Positions 39,974-53,165 of a DNA stretch of 64,000 nt are shown piece by piece. The notes below the pieces were generated by a model, which was given only the letters and a program-made list of their open reading frames with translations, did no database searches and had not been told where the DNA came from. The stretch is from the NCBI RefSeq assembly GCF_000006445.2, contig NC_006043.2:744001-808000 (forward strand), read 5' to 3'. How positions within the stretch are numbered: the first letter of the stretch is position 1; every line of letters starts with the position of its first letter. The translations under genes and the position numbers were made by a program. Origin of the DNA: Debaryomyces hansenii CBS767. Taxonomy: Eukaryota; Ascomycota; Pichiomycetes; Serinales; Debaryomycetaceae.

Positions 39974-40461
39974 GTTTTACTGATGGTATTTCTGGTGGAT
40001 CCTAAACAAACCTTTAGTATTAACAAATTTTGTAACTTTCGATTCTTTTTTTTTTGTCTATACAATTTGCTCCAGACAGTTGGTGTAACCCAATCGAGCC
40101 TACTCACAGTGTATTGAGAAAATTTTCCAAATTTCGCACCGCTTGGTGAAAAATTACACAAAACAATATTATCGTGTCGAATGGTCAAATTTGGCGCGAT
40201 GAGCACCAAAACGGACAGTATATCATGTGAAGGTTGTGACTGCTATTTGATTCGAGGTTGTCTGCAGTATGGCGGGGGTTAGCTGAACCAAGCCATAATT
40301 CCGGGGTTACATCCTACCACTCATTAGATCAATGCACCAAATTATTACTGAGAGATTATCTGCAGGAATATGAATTTCCATGATTCTCATCCCGCCAGTC
40401 GTAGCTAGTGTTCAGCCATAATATACTGGCCAGTATTTACGAGCCAGAAGGAGCCGTATAT
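39974..40461. promoter_or_regulatory. Divergent promoter of RPS7 and RKI1
   Basis: About 490 bases. On the minus strand a long A run (about 40047-40055 as T on plus) lies close to RPS7, as is common in ribosomal-protein promoters. A GC-rich stretch at 40271-40310 (GGGGGTTAGC and CCGGGGTTAC words) may be a general regulatory factor site. I did not see the AGGG-N6-CCCT palindrome found before RPS2. Confidence 0.45.
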
Positions 40462-41220
40462 ATGCTAAAAAGGATCATAAGCGCCAGATACATTCGAAAC
40501 ATGTCTAGTGGAGCATCATTGGTAGAAAAAGCTAAGAAAAGTGCCGCATACCAGGCGGTGGATGAGAATTTCCCGGAAGGAGCCAAGGTGGTTGGTGTGG
40601 GCTCAGGGTCGACGGTGATTTATGTTGCTGAAAGAATAAGTCAATTGAAGAACAAGGAGTCGTTTGTGTGCGTTCCTACGGGGTTCCAATCGAAGCAATT
40701 GATCATTGACGCCGGATTGAGATTGGGAACGATTGAACAGTACCCTGAGGTGGACATTGCGTTCGATGGTGCGGATGAGGTGGACACGGAGTTGAATTTG
40801 ATCAAGGGGGGAGGTGCATGTCTTTTCCAGGAGAAGTTGGTGGCTGCTGCTGCTAGTAAGTTTGTGATTGTGGCCGATTTCCGTAAGAGATCACCCTCGA
40901 AGTTGGGTATACAGTGGAGAAAGGGAGTACCTATTGAGATTGTGCCATGTGCGTATGCGAAGGTGTCCAAGGACTTGGAAGCCATGGGTGCGAAGAAAGT
41001 TGAATTGAGACAGGGGGGTTCAGCCAAGGCAGGGCCAGTAGTGACCGATAACAATAACTTTTTGATTGATGCTGATTTCGGCGAGATAGAAGATCCTGCC
41101 AAATTGCACACCGACATCAAACAATTGGTCGGGGTGGTGGAAACCGGGTTGTTTGTGCAAATGGCCTACAAAACGTACTTTGGAGAGGAATCTGGGGAAG
41201 TCAAGTGCTGGTCAAAGTAA
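40462..41220 (+). CDS. RKI1: Ribose-5-phosphate isomerase
   Basis: Interconverts ribose-5-phosphate and ribulose-5-phosphate in the non-oxidative pentose phosphate pathway. Conserved blocks: VGVGSGSTV (phosphate loop), [23 protein letters not shown] with the catalytic lysine region, and [18 protein letters not shown]. From 40462 the protein has 252 residues; from the next ATG at 40501 it has 239, which fits the usual cytosolic start better. The first 13 residues ([13 protein letters not shown]) form a basic, hydrophobic leader like a mitochondrial presequence. The 40462 ATG has T at -3 (weak), the 40501 ATG has A at -3 (strong). The frame opens even earlier at a GTG (40408), which is not credible. 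Confidence 0.94.
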   Translation: MLKRIISARYIRNMSSGASLVEKAKKSAAYQAVDENFPEGAKVVGVGSGSTVIYVAERISQLKNKESFVCVPTGFQSKQLIIDAGLRLGTIEQYPEVDIAFDGADEVDTELNLIKGGGACLFQEKLVAAAASKFVIVADFRKRSPSKLGIQWRKGVPIEIVPCAYAKVSKDLEAMGAKKVELRQGGSAKAGPVVTDNNNFLIDADFGEIEDPAKLHTDIKQLVGVVETGLFVQMAYKTYFGEESGEVKCWSK

Positions 41221-41379
41221 TAACGTGTATGCAGAGAATGAGCTTGGGGCTACTGTAAATTTGTAGGTATATGCTGCGTGAAGCAACAAATTATATTATT
41301 ACATGGTTATAAAACAATTTAATATACAAACTATACAGTCTATTACGCATATTGTAAGAATTGAAATGTTTGTGCCGGT

Positions 41380-41985
<606 letters not shown>

Positions 41986-42439
41986 CTTCAAGTATATTTG
42001 TTTATATTTTATATTATGTCCAAAATGCAATAGACGTGTGAATTAGATATAATGTCGTTTTAATCACTCTTTCAAATTCCCAGCTACTCAATACAACTAT
42101 GTCTTAACGTTATCCTTTAGAATGTCTTGAATCTATACTTTCTACCTGAAATAGAGCTATAATTTAGAATAAATGGTTGAATTTAGGCGTACTGTTACCT
42201 TTTATTTTTCATGAACGCGCTTACCTAAACTAATCGAGTAACTCGCTAAACTGGTCGATTAGCTTAAACGAGTATATCCATGGTGCAGCTGAGGTGATAA
42301 TGCGCCGTAGCACATTGTATGGACGATGTGATATCGTGTATGTTTCTGTATAGATACTATAAGAATAGTGAAAGTTTAAATACGAGTTTTACTGAAACGG
42401 ATTTATTAATCTATAGAATATACACTGTTATGGTTACAA
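41986..42439. other. Region between ARF3 and PRP43
   Basis: 454 bases upstream of ARF3 and downstream of PRP43, both on the minus strand. AT-rich. No gene-like frame or RNA gene seen. Confidence 0.55.
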
Positions 42440-44851
<2,412 letters not shown>

Positions 44852-44979
44852 TTACCCGTCGAGGACGTTCTCTGATCTGCATCCTTGCATCAGTTCGTCT
44901 CTAAAATAAAAAAGGGTGTAAGATCAAAATGCTAAACACCTGCCGCACACACACCACTCATCAGAAAAAAGATAAGCAA

Positions 44980-44999
44980 CCCACTGGGTGCCCAGTGGG
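44980..44999. repeat. Perfect 9-base inverted repeat with 2-base centre
   Basis: CCCACTGGG, TG, CCCAGTGGG. A third partial copy, CCAGTGGGTG, follows at 45005-45014. It could be a dimeric factor site or a small hairpin. Confidence 0.8.
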
Positions 45000-45154
45000 T
45001 TTTCCAGTGGGTGCTCCCACGCTGGTGCTGAATCGCCCGTCCGTTTTGGGACATAGGCTTCTTGGTTCCTCTGTCTGCAGACACCAGCAATCAGCGAACT
45101 GTGGCCCTCTGCATAATTATCACACGTGATTCTCCACCTGACCGGTTCCCCTCG

Positions 45155-45220
45155 ACCGTCAGTTACACCGTCAGTTACACCGTCAGTTACGCCGCCGGTC
45201 TAACCGCCGGTCTAACCGCC
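45155..45220. repeat. 12-base tandem repeat array
   Basis: Three exact copies of ACCGTCAGTTAC (45155-45190) continue in the same 12-base register as two copies of (A/G)CCGCCGGTCTA (45191-45214) and a broken sixth. The second unit type creates two CGG-N5-CCG motifs (45196-45206 and 45208-45218), the arrangement bound by many fungal zinc-cluster factors. Confidence 0.85.
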
Positions 45221-45880
45221 AAAAATCCTACGCGCCACAAGCCACCCACCACAAAACCCACCCACCAAGCAGTTCTCTCCCACCGGTTGCATCTGCCAGA
45301 ACGTCGCGTCGGACCAAAGGTATAACGGAAACCCTAGTTTCGGCGTGTCGCGAGCGGTGCGTGCAATACACCTGCTGGTAGACTTCTAGCCGAATATCAT
45401 ATTCAAACTATGATAGAACATTTATCGGTGGAATGGATGCTCACCGAGGTAATAGGCTACATAGGCGAAATATTGTTCAGCAACTTTTCTAAGCATATCA
45501 CAAACGATTGCTCACCACGATTCGTGCATCAATAGATCAGAGCTCTTGGTGTTGAAAAAGTTCCAGCACCGCAACCCCACGCACAGGAAGTAAAATTTGA
45601 TAGAGGCGGGCTTACTATTTTTTTTAACTGCGAATTGGAGAAGCAGCTTTAAAAGAAAAGAGGTTGGCACGACGGATAATTTTTAAGGAAGTGTTCTTCT
45701 TGGATTTATTTTATAACAAACCTTAGATTCCAGAGGTTGTTAATATCTTCTCATATTAGCAACGTCCGGTTAATACGAAATACGAATTACCATCAACATT
45801 GTTGACGCCTGTCATTATTAGCATACACATCGATTAGACATTGAGATATTTTTTTCGAAGGAAATTTTTCATTCGTTATA

Positions 45881-47548
45881 ATGTCCGTTAGCAAAAATAT
45901 TTATGAACTCACGGCTATGGCCAACACAATGAAGAAGATAGCATGGGATAGTGTCTCTGTGGTGGAGAGAGATGCCACGAGGGTTTACGAATATTCATTT
46001 TTGAATAAGCAATTGAAGAAGTGCAGTGGTTCAAGCATGTGGAGCGATGCAATGGCTACGGCTGAAGCTGCGAGACATGGAATCAGAATGGGGGGAGCCG
46101 TCAACCAAAGAAGAATGTACTCGACAAATTCGTTTTCACACCCATCATTGACTCCGGAGCAAAACATGCCTAATGAAACCCAAAGAAAGGAGATTATAGG
46201 TGTTAAGAAGCCCGAGGAGTTCCAGATGTCACTGAGTGAGGTTCCAAGCACAAGATTGGCTAGAATCTTCCATTACGGGAGTTTGGCCGCCGGTATGGGT
46301 TTGGGAGCTGCTACTCAAGGTATCAAGCATTATGCATCAGGTAACAAAACAAGCATATCAATGAAGTCGCTTATTTTGTCTCCACAGAATATCGAGAGAA
46401 TGGCGAAAAAGTTCTCTAAAATGAGAGGGGCGGCTTTGAAGATAGGACAAATGATGTCGTTTCAAGACCTGTCTATCTTGCCAGCAGAGATCCAGCAGAT
46501 ATTGCTCAGGGTACAAAACTCGGCCCATTACATGCCACCAGGACAATTAGAAAGAGTCATGGTGAACGACTTAGGTAATAACTGGAGAGAACGTTTATTC
46601 ACATCTTTTGAGGATGTTCCAGTTGCTGCAGCTTCAATTGGCCAGGTCCACAATGCTGTCACCGAAGATTTGACTCCTGTTGTTGTTAAAGTACAATACC
46701 CAGGGGTTGTGGATAGTATCGATTCGGATTTGAATAACTTGTTAACCTTATTGACAGCATCTGCGATTTTACCAGCTGGTTTGTTCTTGGATAAGACCAT
46801 TGCTAATGCCAGAGTTGAATTGAAGTGGGAATGTGACTATATTAGAGAAGCCCAAAACTTGATTAGATTTCGTGATATGATTAAAGACGACCCAGTATTT
46901 GAAGTTCCAAGAGTCTTCCATAACTTGTGCGGTGAACATGTTTTGACTATGGAAAGAATGAGAGGTCTTGAAATTACCAAGGGTAACTGGGATCAAAACA
47001 CCAGGGATTGGATTGCCACGAATATTATGAGATTGTGTTTATTAGAAATCAAGCACTTCAAATTCATGCAAACCGATCCAAACTGGGCTAACTTCTTGTA
47101 TAACGAATCCACCGGTAAGATTGAATTATTGGACTTTGGTGCTGCTCGTGAATTTGGCGACGAATTCATCGAAAACTACATTTTGATTTTGAAAGCTGCC
47201 ATTAAAAAGGACCGTGATCAAATTGCTCACTACTCCAAGAAATTGGGCTATTTGACGGGATTAGAATCCCCTGCAATGACTGAAGCTCACGTCGACTCAA
47301 TCTTGGTTTTAGGTGAAGCTTTCTCGCCAGTTGATAACAAGGGTAAGCCATTCAATTTCAAGGACCAGACTATTACCGACAGAGTTAGAGGAAATGTCGG
47401 AATCATGTTAAGTGAAAGATTAACCCCACCTCCTGAAGAAACCTACTCATTACACAGAAAATTGAGTGGTGTCTTCTTATTATGTGCTAGATTGGGAGCT
47501 ACTGTTCCTTGCGAAGACTTGTTTAAAGAAATTATTGGCCACGATTAG
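45881..47548 (+). CDS. COQ8: Coq8 (ADCK3), atypical kinase of coenzyme Q synthesis
   Basis: Mitochondrial UbiB-family atypical kinase/ATPase that keeps the coenzyme Q synthesis complex stable. 555 residues. The N-terminus lacks acids early and has the features of a mitochondrial leader followed by a linker to about residue 115. The signature KIGQ (187-190, in LKIGQMMSFQD) is the KxGQ inhibitory motif. The Ala-rich loop AAASIGQVH replaces the usual glycine loop, then come VVKVQYPGV with the ATP-binding lysine, the ECDY block, QTDPNWANFLYN and LLDFGAAREF (metal-binding DFG). The end PPPEETYSLHRKLSG-FLLCARLGA matches yeast closely. Start is the first ATG. Confidence 0.96.
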   Translation: MSVSKNIYELTAMANTMKKIAWDSVSVVERDATRVYEYSFLNKQLKKCSGSSMWSDAMATAEAARHGIRMGGAVNQRRMYSTNSFSHPSLTPEQNMPNETQRKEIIGVKKPEEFQMSLSEVPSTRLARIFHYGSLAAGMGLGAATQGIKHYASGNKTSISMKSLILSPQNIERMAKKFSKMRGAALKIGQMMSFQDLSILPAEIQQILLRVQNSAHYMPPGQLERVMVNDLGNNWRERLFTSFEDVPVAAASIGQVHNAVTEDLTPVVVKVQYPGVVDSIDSDLNNLLTLLTASAILPAGLFLDKTIANARVELKWECDYIREAQNLIRFRDMIKDDPVFEVPRVFHNLCGEHVLTMERMRGLEITKGNWDQNTRDWIATNIMRLCLLEIKHFKFMQTDPNWANFLYNESTGKIELLDFGAAREFGDEFIENYILILKAAIKKDRDQIAHYSKKLGYLTGLESPAMTEAHVDSILVLGEAFSPVDNKGKPFNFKDQTITDRVRGNVGIMLSERLTPPPEETYSLHRKLSGVFLLCARLGATVPCEDLFKEIIGHD

Positions 47549-47855
47549 ATGAAGATAAATTCTTCGCTATTCGATTTTTTTCCGCTAAAAGTTTTAATGA
47601 TTTTTGTTTTGTATTTTTAATGAGTAATGATATTTACTAATCCTTAATGATGTTAGTACAGTCTTAGTAACTGTATTTTTTTAAATAATGAATTATGTTT
47701 GTTTTATAGATTAATTTTATATTTTCGATTTTTTTATCTAAAGGTTGTAGGTATGATACGTTTTGTGATACATTTATGGTAACTGAAATAAGTTGTTATC
47801 AGAACCAAATAATATTTTCAACATCTATTAAAGAATTATAACCGCATGAAATCCA
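47549..47855. other. Intergenic region between COQ8 and the BRE4-like gene
   Basis: 307 AT-rich bases with T runs after COQ8 and the promoter of the next gene. No other feature seen. Confidence 0.55.
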
Positions 47856-50800
47856 ATGGAAACCGATGACAATATCCAAAGTGTGAATAATAAGGCACCA
47901 CTGAGCAATAGACTGCTACGCCATACCAATACAACGGATGATATAAAGAATCTACTTTCATCTCCACCGGAAAGACCTAAAAAATTTAATAGACAGAGTT
48001 CTGTCATTTTGGCCAATACCGGGGAGAGGGTACATAGAACTATTTCATTGACAAATTCAAGCTATGAGAGCTTTGATGAGGATAACCTTACTGAACGTGA
48101 TTCTTTATTGCCTCAATCTAATAGCAATACAAGCCAAAGGCTGATTAGTATATATTTAAATTGGAAATACTTGCGTCAAGTTTATCATAATGATATCTTC
48201 AGAAGTGTATTGAAGTGTTCTGTTGCTTACTTAATTGCATCCATGGGGGTGTACTACACTCCATTCAATGAATTCTTGGGACAAACTGATTCAAAACATC
48301 TTGTTGCAACTGTTGCTGTATATTTTCATCCATCGAGGTCGAAAGGGTCAATGTTTCAAACGTTGATATTTGTTGTGATATCATTGCTATTCAGTTTCAG
48401 TGTATCCTTTGCATGTAGATCCATAGCTGGATCTTTCTTTAAAAGTGGTGAAGATGAAATATCATATTCAGTTGATTTAATTGTTAGTTCGATTTCATTA
48501 GGGGTAATTGCATTCATGAAACAAAAGGTAAACAAGCAAACTTTTAATACAGCATGCTCTTTGGCATCTATTTCGGTGGTGGCTTGTATTGTTAAAGAGG
48601 GCAGTTTAAATGCGGCAGATATTCCGATTGAAAGACTTCGTTCAACAGCACATGTAGTCGTAACTGGTTGTGTTATTACAGTGGCTATGTGTTACTTACT
48701 TTGGCCCGTTAGTGCTGTAGATAAACTACGCAATAACCTCAATGATTCTTATAATATCATGTCTTCGCTTTTATCAATTATTCCTAATCGAATATTAAAT
48801 GGTGATAAATTTACAAATCAAGATGCAGAATATTTTAATGCTTTGAAGATAAATATAGCACAATTAAACTCAAGCTTTGAAGAATCTAAATTTGAACTAA
48901 AATTCAAAGGAAGGGAGCAGGAATTGGCCATATTCGCTGAAATAGTTAATGTCACTATCTCTCTAACGAGAAATTTACAAGCATTAAGAAGTTCTACGGA
49001 AATGCTGTGGAAGTTATTGCATGAAGAAAACCTTGAACAAAATAATGAAAGCCATTCATCAACATCTAGTTTAAAAAGCTATGATAATGAATATATGAGA
49101 TTATCGAGATCAACAGAATATTTAACCCATATCAATACACAAGGTGTTAGTGGTGACTCGTCTAATATAGACTACACAGCAATTAATTCGACTCAGTTGT
49201 TCGACTTATTTGTTTACTACTTGGCTCCATCTATGAAATCATTTATCTTTACTTTAAAAGGTGTATTAAGCGAAATACCTTTTGAAAATAAATCATCACC
49301 AAACACATTTGTTAACACTACGAATTATCAGAATTCATTGAAGTCTGCTTTGGAATTATTTCACGATAAACAGACGAAATCATTCGAAAAAATATATGCA
49401 CAAGAAATCTTTAAGCCTCCATCGGACTTTTTTTCTAAAGCAGACCAGGAAGAAGTAACAGCATGCTGTGGAAACTTCTCATCGTTGCTAAAATTATTTG
49501 CAGAAGATTTGATAGAATTCTTACAACTAGCAGAAGATTACGAAAAATCAAGAAAGTCCTCAAGAACCTGGCATTGGTTAAAATTTTGGAGGCACCATCC
49601 CGAGATTAATGCCCTGGTAATTAACGAAAATGCAAATCTTGAACATTCTCTAAATGAAGCGCTAATCAATTTCCAAAACCACCTTGGGTCAGGTAATATC
49701 AGTCACGTATCTAGAAGCCCTAGAGCCATCGAAAGATGGTCTTTCAGCTTGTGGAAGGCGTTGAAAGTATTCCGTAGAATTGATGTTCAGTTTGGTATCA
49801 GAGTTGGGCTAGGTGCTTTTTTTCTTTCCATATTTGCGTATCACCCACTTACAAAGCATACTTTCAATCTTTGGAGAGGCGAATGGGCTTTGACAATTTA
49901 TTGTATTATGATGAATAAATCATTAGGAGGAACCACGATGACCGTCAAGTGGAGGTTCATTGGTACGTTTCTAGGTGCAATTGCTGCTTATATTATTTGG
50001 ATATTGACTGATGGTAATGTTTATGCGTTATCGATAACTGGCTTTCTCTTGTCAATTCCATGCTTTTACATTATTATTTATTGGAAGAAAAATAATGCAT
50101 TTGGGAGATTCATCCTATTGACTTACAATTTGACTGCTTTATACTCCTATAGTATGACCCAAAAAGACGCGGAGGATGGAAATGAAGGTGGAGATGAACC
50201 TATTATTGGTGAAATTGCATTTCACAGATATGTGGCTGTTTCTGTTGGTATACTATGGGCGCTTACTATGGCATCGTGCTTCTTGCCCAACAGTGCAAGA
50301 GGAAGGTTGAAGAATGGATTGGCCATTTTATGGCTAAGAATGGGTGTTATATGGGATAGCGACCCGTTAGATTATGTTTATGATCTGTCTGCAAAAGGTT
50401 CCTGTCTTATTGGATTGAAGGACCAGAAGGGAATCAATGATTTATTAACAGAGTGTGAAACCCTCTTGAAGCAAGCCCCTATTGAATTTCGCTTGAAAGG
50501 TAGTTTCCCTCGGGTCACATACGAAAAGTTGTTGAAATCTACGTCCACAATTATAGACGCATTTCAGAATATGAATCATATGGTTAGGGTTGATCCCAAA
50601 TTGAGTGAGAATGAGCAATATGTTTTGAAATATATTGCTGCAGAACGAAGTGAATTAGAAGATAGAATTTTCTTAATTTTCTACATGGTTGCCAGTGCCA
50701 TGAAGCTAAATTTTCCATTACCAGTCAAACCCGCGTCTATGGAACATGCAAGAGATAGAATGTTATACAAATTAAGCGAAATACGATCATATAATGCCAC

Positions 50801-50954
50801 TGAGTCTGAATTAGCACTAAAAAATGAAGACTATTTCTTACTATACTCCTATACCCTAGTCACTTCCTCTATCTCTGAAGAGTTGCATAAAATTGTTGAG
50901 ATCATAAAAGAGCTTCTTGGCGAGTTGTCAGAAGACATGTTTCAATTTGTATAG
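47856..50954 (+). CDS. BRE4: Bre4-like membrane protein (ArAE/DUF2421 family)
   Basis: Large transporter-like membrane protein of 1032 residues, related to the aromatic acid exporter (ArAE, FUSC-like) fold and to baker's yeast Bre4 (1125), whose loss causes brefeldin A sensitivity. The usual architecture is visible: a polar N-terminus (about 100 residues), a first membrane block (about 115-295), a long soluble helical part, a second membrane block (about 640-820, including KHTFNLWRGEWALTIYCIMMN) and a soluble DUF2421-like C-terminal part with GRLKNGLAILWLRMG. The real substrate is unknown. I choose the first ATG (METDDNIQS). Orthology to BRE4 is likely but other family members exist in yeasts. 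Confidence 0.78.
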   Translation: METDDNIQSVNNKAPLSNRLLRHTNTTDDIKNLLSSPPERPKKFNRQSSVILANTGERVHRTISLTNSSYESFDEDNLTERDSLLPQSNSNTSQRLISIYLNWKYLRQVYHNDIFRSVLKCSVAYLIASMGVYYTPFNEFLGQTDSKHLVATVAVYFHPSRSKGSMFQTLIFVVISLLFSFSVSFACRSIAGSFFKSGEDEISYSVDLIVSSISLGVIAFMKQKVNKQTFNTACSLASISVVACIVKEGSLNAADIPIERLRSTAHVVVTGCVITVAMCYLLWPVSAVDKLRNNLNDSYNIMSSLLSIIPNRILNGDKFTNQDAEYFNALKINIAQLNSSFEESKFELKFKGREQELAIFAEIVNVTISLTRNLQALRSSTEMLWKLLHEENLEQNNESHSSTSSLKSYDNEYMRLSRSTEYLTHINTQGVSGDSSNIDYTAINSTQLFDLFVYYLAPSMKSFIFTLKGVLSEIPFENKSSPNTFVNTTNYQNSLKSALELFHDKQTKSFEKIYAQEIFKPPSDFFSKADQEEVTACCGNFSSLLKLFAEDLIEFLQLAEDYEKSRKSSRTWHWLKFWRHHPEINALVINENANLEHSLNEALINFQNHLGSGNISHVSRSPRAIERWSFSLWKALKVFRRIDVQFGIRVGLGAFFLSIFAYHPLTKHTFNLWRGEWALTIYCIMMNKSLGGTTMTVKWRFIGTFLGAIAAYIIWILTDGNVYALSITGFLLSIPCFYIIIYWKKNNAFGRFILLTYNLTALYSYSMTQKDAEDGNEGGDEPIIGEIAFHRYVAVSVGILWALTMASCFLPNSARGRLKNGLAILWLRMGVIWDSDPLDYVYDLSAKGSCLIGLKDQKGINDLLTECETLLKQAPIEFRLKGSFPRVTYEKLLKSTSTIIDAFQNMNHMVRVDPKLSENEQYVLKYIAAERSELEDRIFLIFYMVASAMKLNFPLPVKPASMEHARDRMLYKLSEIRSYNATESELALKNEDYFLLYSYTLVTSSISEELHKIVEIIKELLGELSEDMFQFV

Positions 50955-51307
50955 ATACTTTAATTTGCATTTTATATTAACAGTTATATTCCGTAAACTA
51001 TGGAATTGTTGCGAAATTTCGTGAAAACTACAAATAAAACCCCAATTTGAATAATGACTTCAATATAAATTATACATTCATTGCAATCATAACGTATTCT
51101 GAATACACAACCTTCGGACTACAAGACTTCCATGAATGTGATGTCCTTTTTCAGTACAATAAAGGAAGCTACAGTGGGTGTACATTTTTTTGTATTAGTC
51201 ACGTGAATTTGACATGATGGCGAGTTCAAACCAAGTTTTTTTTCTTTTATTGGTATTTAATAGATACTTCTTCTTTACATTAATAACAATCGCCATCATC
51301 GATAAAC
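50955..51307. promoter_or_regulatory. NAB2 promoter region
   Basis: 353 bases. A symmetrical TCACGTGA (CACGTG at 51200-51205) lies about 105 bases before the NAB2 ATG, followed by a T-rich stretch at 51236-51250. Nothing else of note. Confidence 0.55.
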
Positions 51308-52753
51308 ATGTCAGGATTCGATCCAGAAGGACCAATAGGTCAACAGTTGAAGGCTTCATTAGTCGTTGAATTATCAAATAAGTTTAATATTGCTGACGAT
51401 GCTGAAGATGTATCAGAATTCATACTAGTCCTAATTGGAAGCAACAAGACCGCTAGTGAAATATCATCGGAAGTCAGAGAGCTTGTAGATATCCCTATAG
51501 ATGAGGCATTCGTCAATACTATTTTTGCGGAAATTCAGAGATTGATGACCCAGGGACAAGGTGTGCAACAGCAGCCAGCGTCAGAACAGGCACAACCGCC
51601 ATCGCAACAACCCATTGAACAACAACAAATCCCACAACAAGTACCACAACAAGTACCACAGCAAGTACCACAACCAGCACAGCAGCTAATTCAACAACCA
51701 ACAGAACAACCGGTACAACAATCACTGGAAGTTGATCAGCTTGAACACTCTATGGAGGATGCACAGGTTCAGCCACAACAACACGATATGCTAATGAATT
51801 TACCTACAGGTCCAAAGGGACTTCAGAACCGCAATCAACACACCAATAACAAGTTCAATAATCGTGGTGGTATCAATAAGAATACCAATAATAGAAACGG
51901 CCTTAAGAAATCATTTGCCATGCAGAATCCTGGTAATTTTGAAAAGGTTTTGGCAATGAGTAATTCGAATGTCACAAACTTAAAGCAATTCGTCCAGAAA
52001 CCAGCAAAAGGGCGTTGTAGAGATTTCCCATACTGTAATAATAAAGAATGTCAGTTTTCGCATCCTACCAAGTTGTGTTTTGCATTTCCAAATTGTTCTA
52101 ATCCACCAGGAACCTGTAACTATTTACATCCAGTCGAAGATGACGAATTAATGGCAAAATTGGCCAAATCAAAGCAAGAATACATGGAAAAGAAGAAGAA
52201 TACTGAAAGCGCAGGTACGATTGGTATTTGTAAGTTTGGTATGCTTTGTTCGAAAGATATTTGTCCATTCGGTCATCCAACTCCGGCAAACAAAGAAGCT
52301 AAGGTTTTAGTTTTACAATGGTGTCCAGATGGAAAAACATGCCAAGATGTGAATTGTACAAAGGCCCACCCATCTCCAAATTATCAGGCTCCACAAGTAG
52401 AAATGAAGCCAAAACCTAAACCGGCTCAACCTGAATTGACCTTGGAACAATGTAAATTCGGTCCATCCTGTACCAATTTAAAGTGCCCAAGAAGACATGC
52501 TACTACACCAGTTGTGTGTCGTGAAGGAGCTAACTGTGTTAGAATCGATTGTTTCTTTTCTCATCCAATTGATGAAGATTGCAGATTTGGTATTAATTGT
52601 ACCAACAAGACATGTATGTTCAGACACCCAGAAGGTAGAAATCTTCCTAATCCATCAAATACCTGGTCAAAAGTTCCAGAGAATGCTACGAATGAAAGAT
52701 CTTTTGCGGTTCCAGAGGATCAAGTAATGGAACAAGCTAGACAAGAAAGCTAA
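51308..52753 (+). CDS. NAB2: Nab2, nuclear poly(A)-binding CCCH zinc-finger protein
   Basis: Binds poly(A) tails in the nucleus, limits their length and helps mRNA export with Mex67 and Mlp1. 481 residues (yeast 525). Order of domains: helical PWI-like N-terminal domain (about 1-85, contact for Mlp1/Gfd1), Gln/Pro-rich segment with QQVPQ repeats (about 87-145), short Arg/Gly/Asn-rich segment (about 175-200), then seven CCCH fingers from about residue 236 to 448. The fingers read as C-x(4-6)-C-x(4-5)-C-x(3)-H units, for example CRFGINCTNKTCMFRH. The count of seven is that of yeast Nab2. An almost pure adenosine tract follows the gene. Confidence 0.95.
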   Translation: MSGFDPEGPIGQQLKASLVVELSNKFNIADDAEDVSEFILVLIGSNKTASEISSEVRELVDIPIDEAFVNTIFAEIQRLMTQGQGVQQQPASEQAQPPSQQPIEQQQIPQQVPQQVPQQVPQPAQQLIQQPTEQPVQQSLEVDQLEHSMEDAQVQPQQHDMLMNLPTGPKGLQNRNQHTNNKFNNRGGINKNTNNRNGLKKSFAMQNPGNFEKVLAMSNSNVTNLKQFVQKPAKGRCRDFPYCNNKECQFSHPTKLCFAFPNCSNPPGTCNYLHPVEDDELMAKLAKSKQEYMEKKKNTESAGTIGICKFGMLCSKDICPFGHPTPANKEAKVLVLQWCPDGKTCQDVNCTKAHPSPNYQAPQVEMKPKPKPAQPELTLEQCKFGPSCTNLKCPRRHATTPVVCREGANCVRIDCFFSHPIDEDCRFGINCTNKTCMFRHPEGRNLPNPSNTWSKVPENATNERSFAVPEDQVMEQARQES

Positions 52754-52831
52754 TGATGCGACCCTTTTTTACTCTTAATTTTTATTAAAGTCCTTGACTT
52801 CTTATGTATTAGTATATTATATTATAACAAT

Positions 52832-52859
52832 AAAAAAAAAAAAACAAAAAAAAAAAAAA
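52832..52859 (+). promoter_or_regulatory. Encoded poly(A) tract in the NAB2 3' region
   Basis: Thirteen A, one C, fourteen A: 27 adenosines in 28 bases, about 80 bases after the NAB2 stop. In baker's yeast a genomically encoded A26 stretch in the NAB2 3' UTR is needed for Nab2 to repress its own mRNA. Position, sense and length agree, so this is a candidate for the same element. Confidence 0.7.
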
Positions 52860-53165
52860 TCAAAGAAAAGATAGAAAGTATAAAGAAAAAAGGTGAACTA
52901 TTGATTCAGCTCACTTCACTACCGTATCACAACTGGTTTTTGATACGGCCCCTCTTGTAGAAACCACTAATGATTGAATGAAAGTATATTATATAGTCAT
53001 AGACTTGCATTAAATATTTTATATTATTGATAATATTTGTCGATTCGAGCTCGTAGACTTATGTTCATTTGCAGGCACGATTGAATACAAATACCCAATG
53101 GTATTACAGATTTATTATTTTATGAAGATTTTTATTACAAATACCTATACAAAGAACTAAATAAT
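52860..53165. other. Convergent region of NAB2 and RPS2
   Basis: About 300 AT-rich bases between the A tract and the RPS2 stop. A word TGATTCAGCTCACTTCACTACCG region contains no clear RNA gene. An imperfect dyad of GTATCA and TGATAC words is visible near 52925 and 52938. Confidence 0.45.

Noticed and set aside
39974..40125. Possible 5' UTR intron of RPS7
   Set aside because: A TACTAAA word followed by an AG occurs before the ATG, and a GTGAGT lies further upstream, but neither is the consensus used by the two clear introns here. Needs RNA data.
45062..45325. Pro/Thr-rich open frame in the PRP43-COQ8 spacer
   Set aside because: Translation of a 12-base tandem repeat in a regulatory region; the product has repeated SYTV-type units and no family resemblance.
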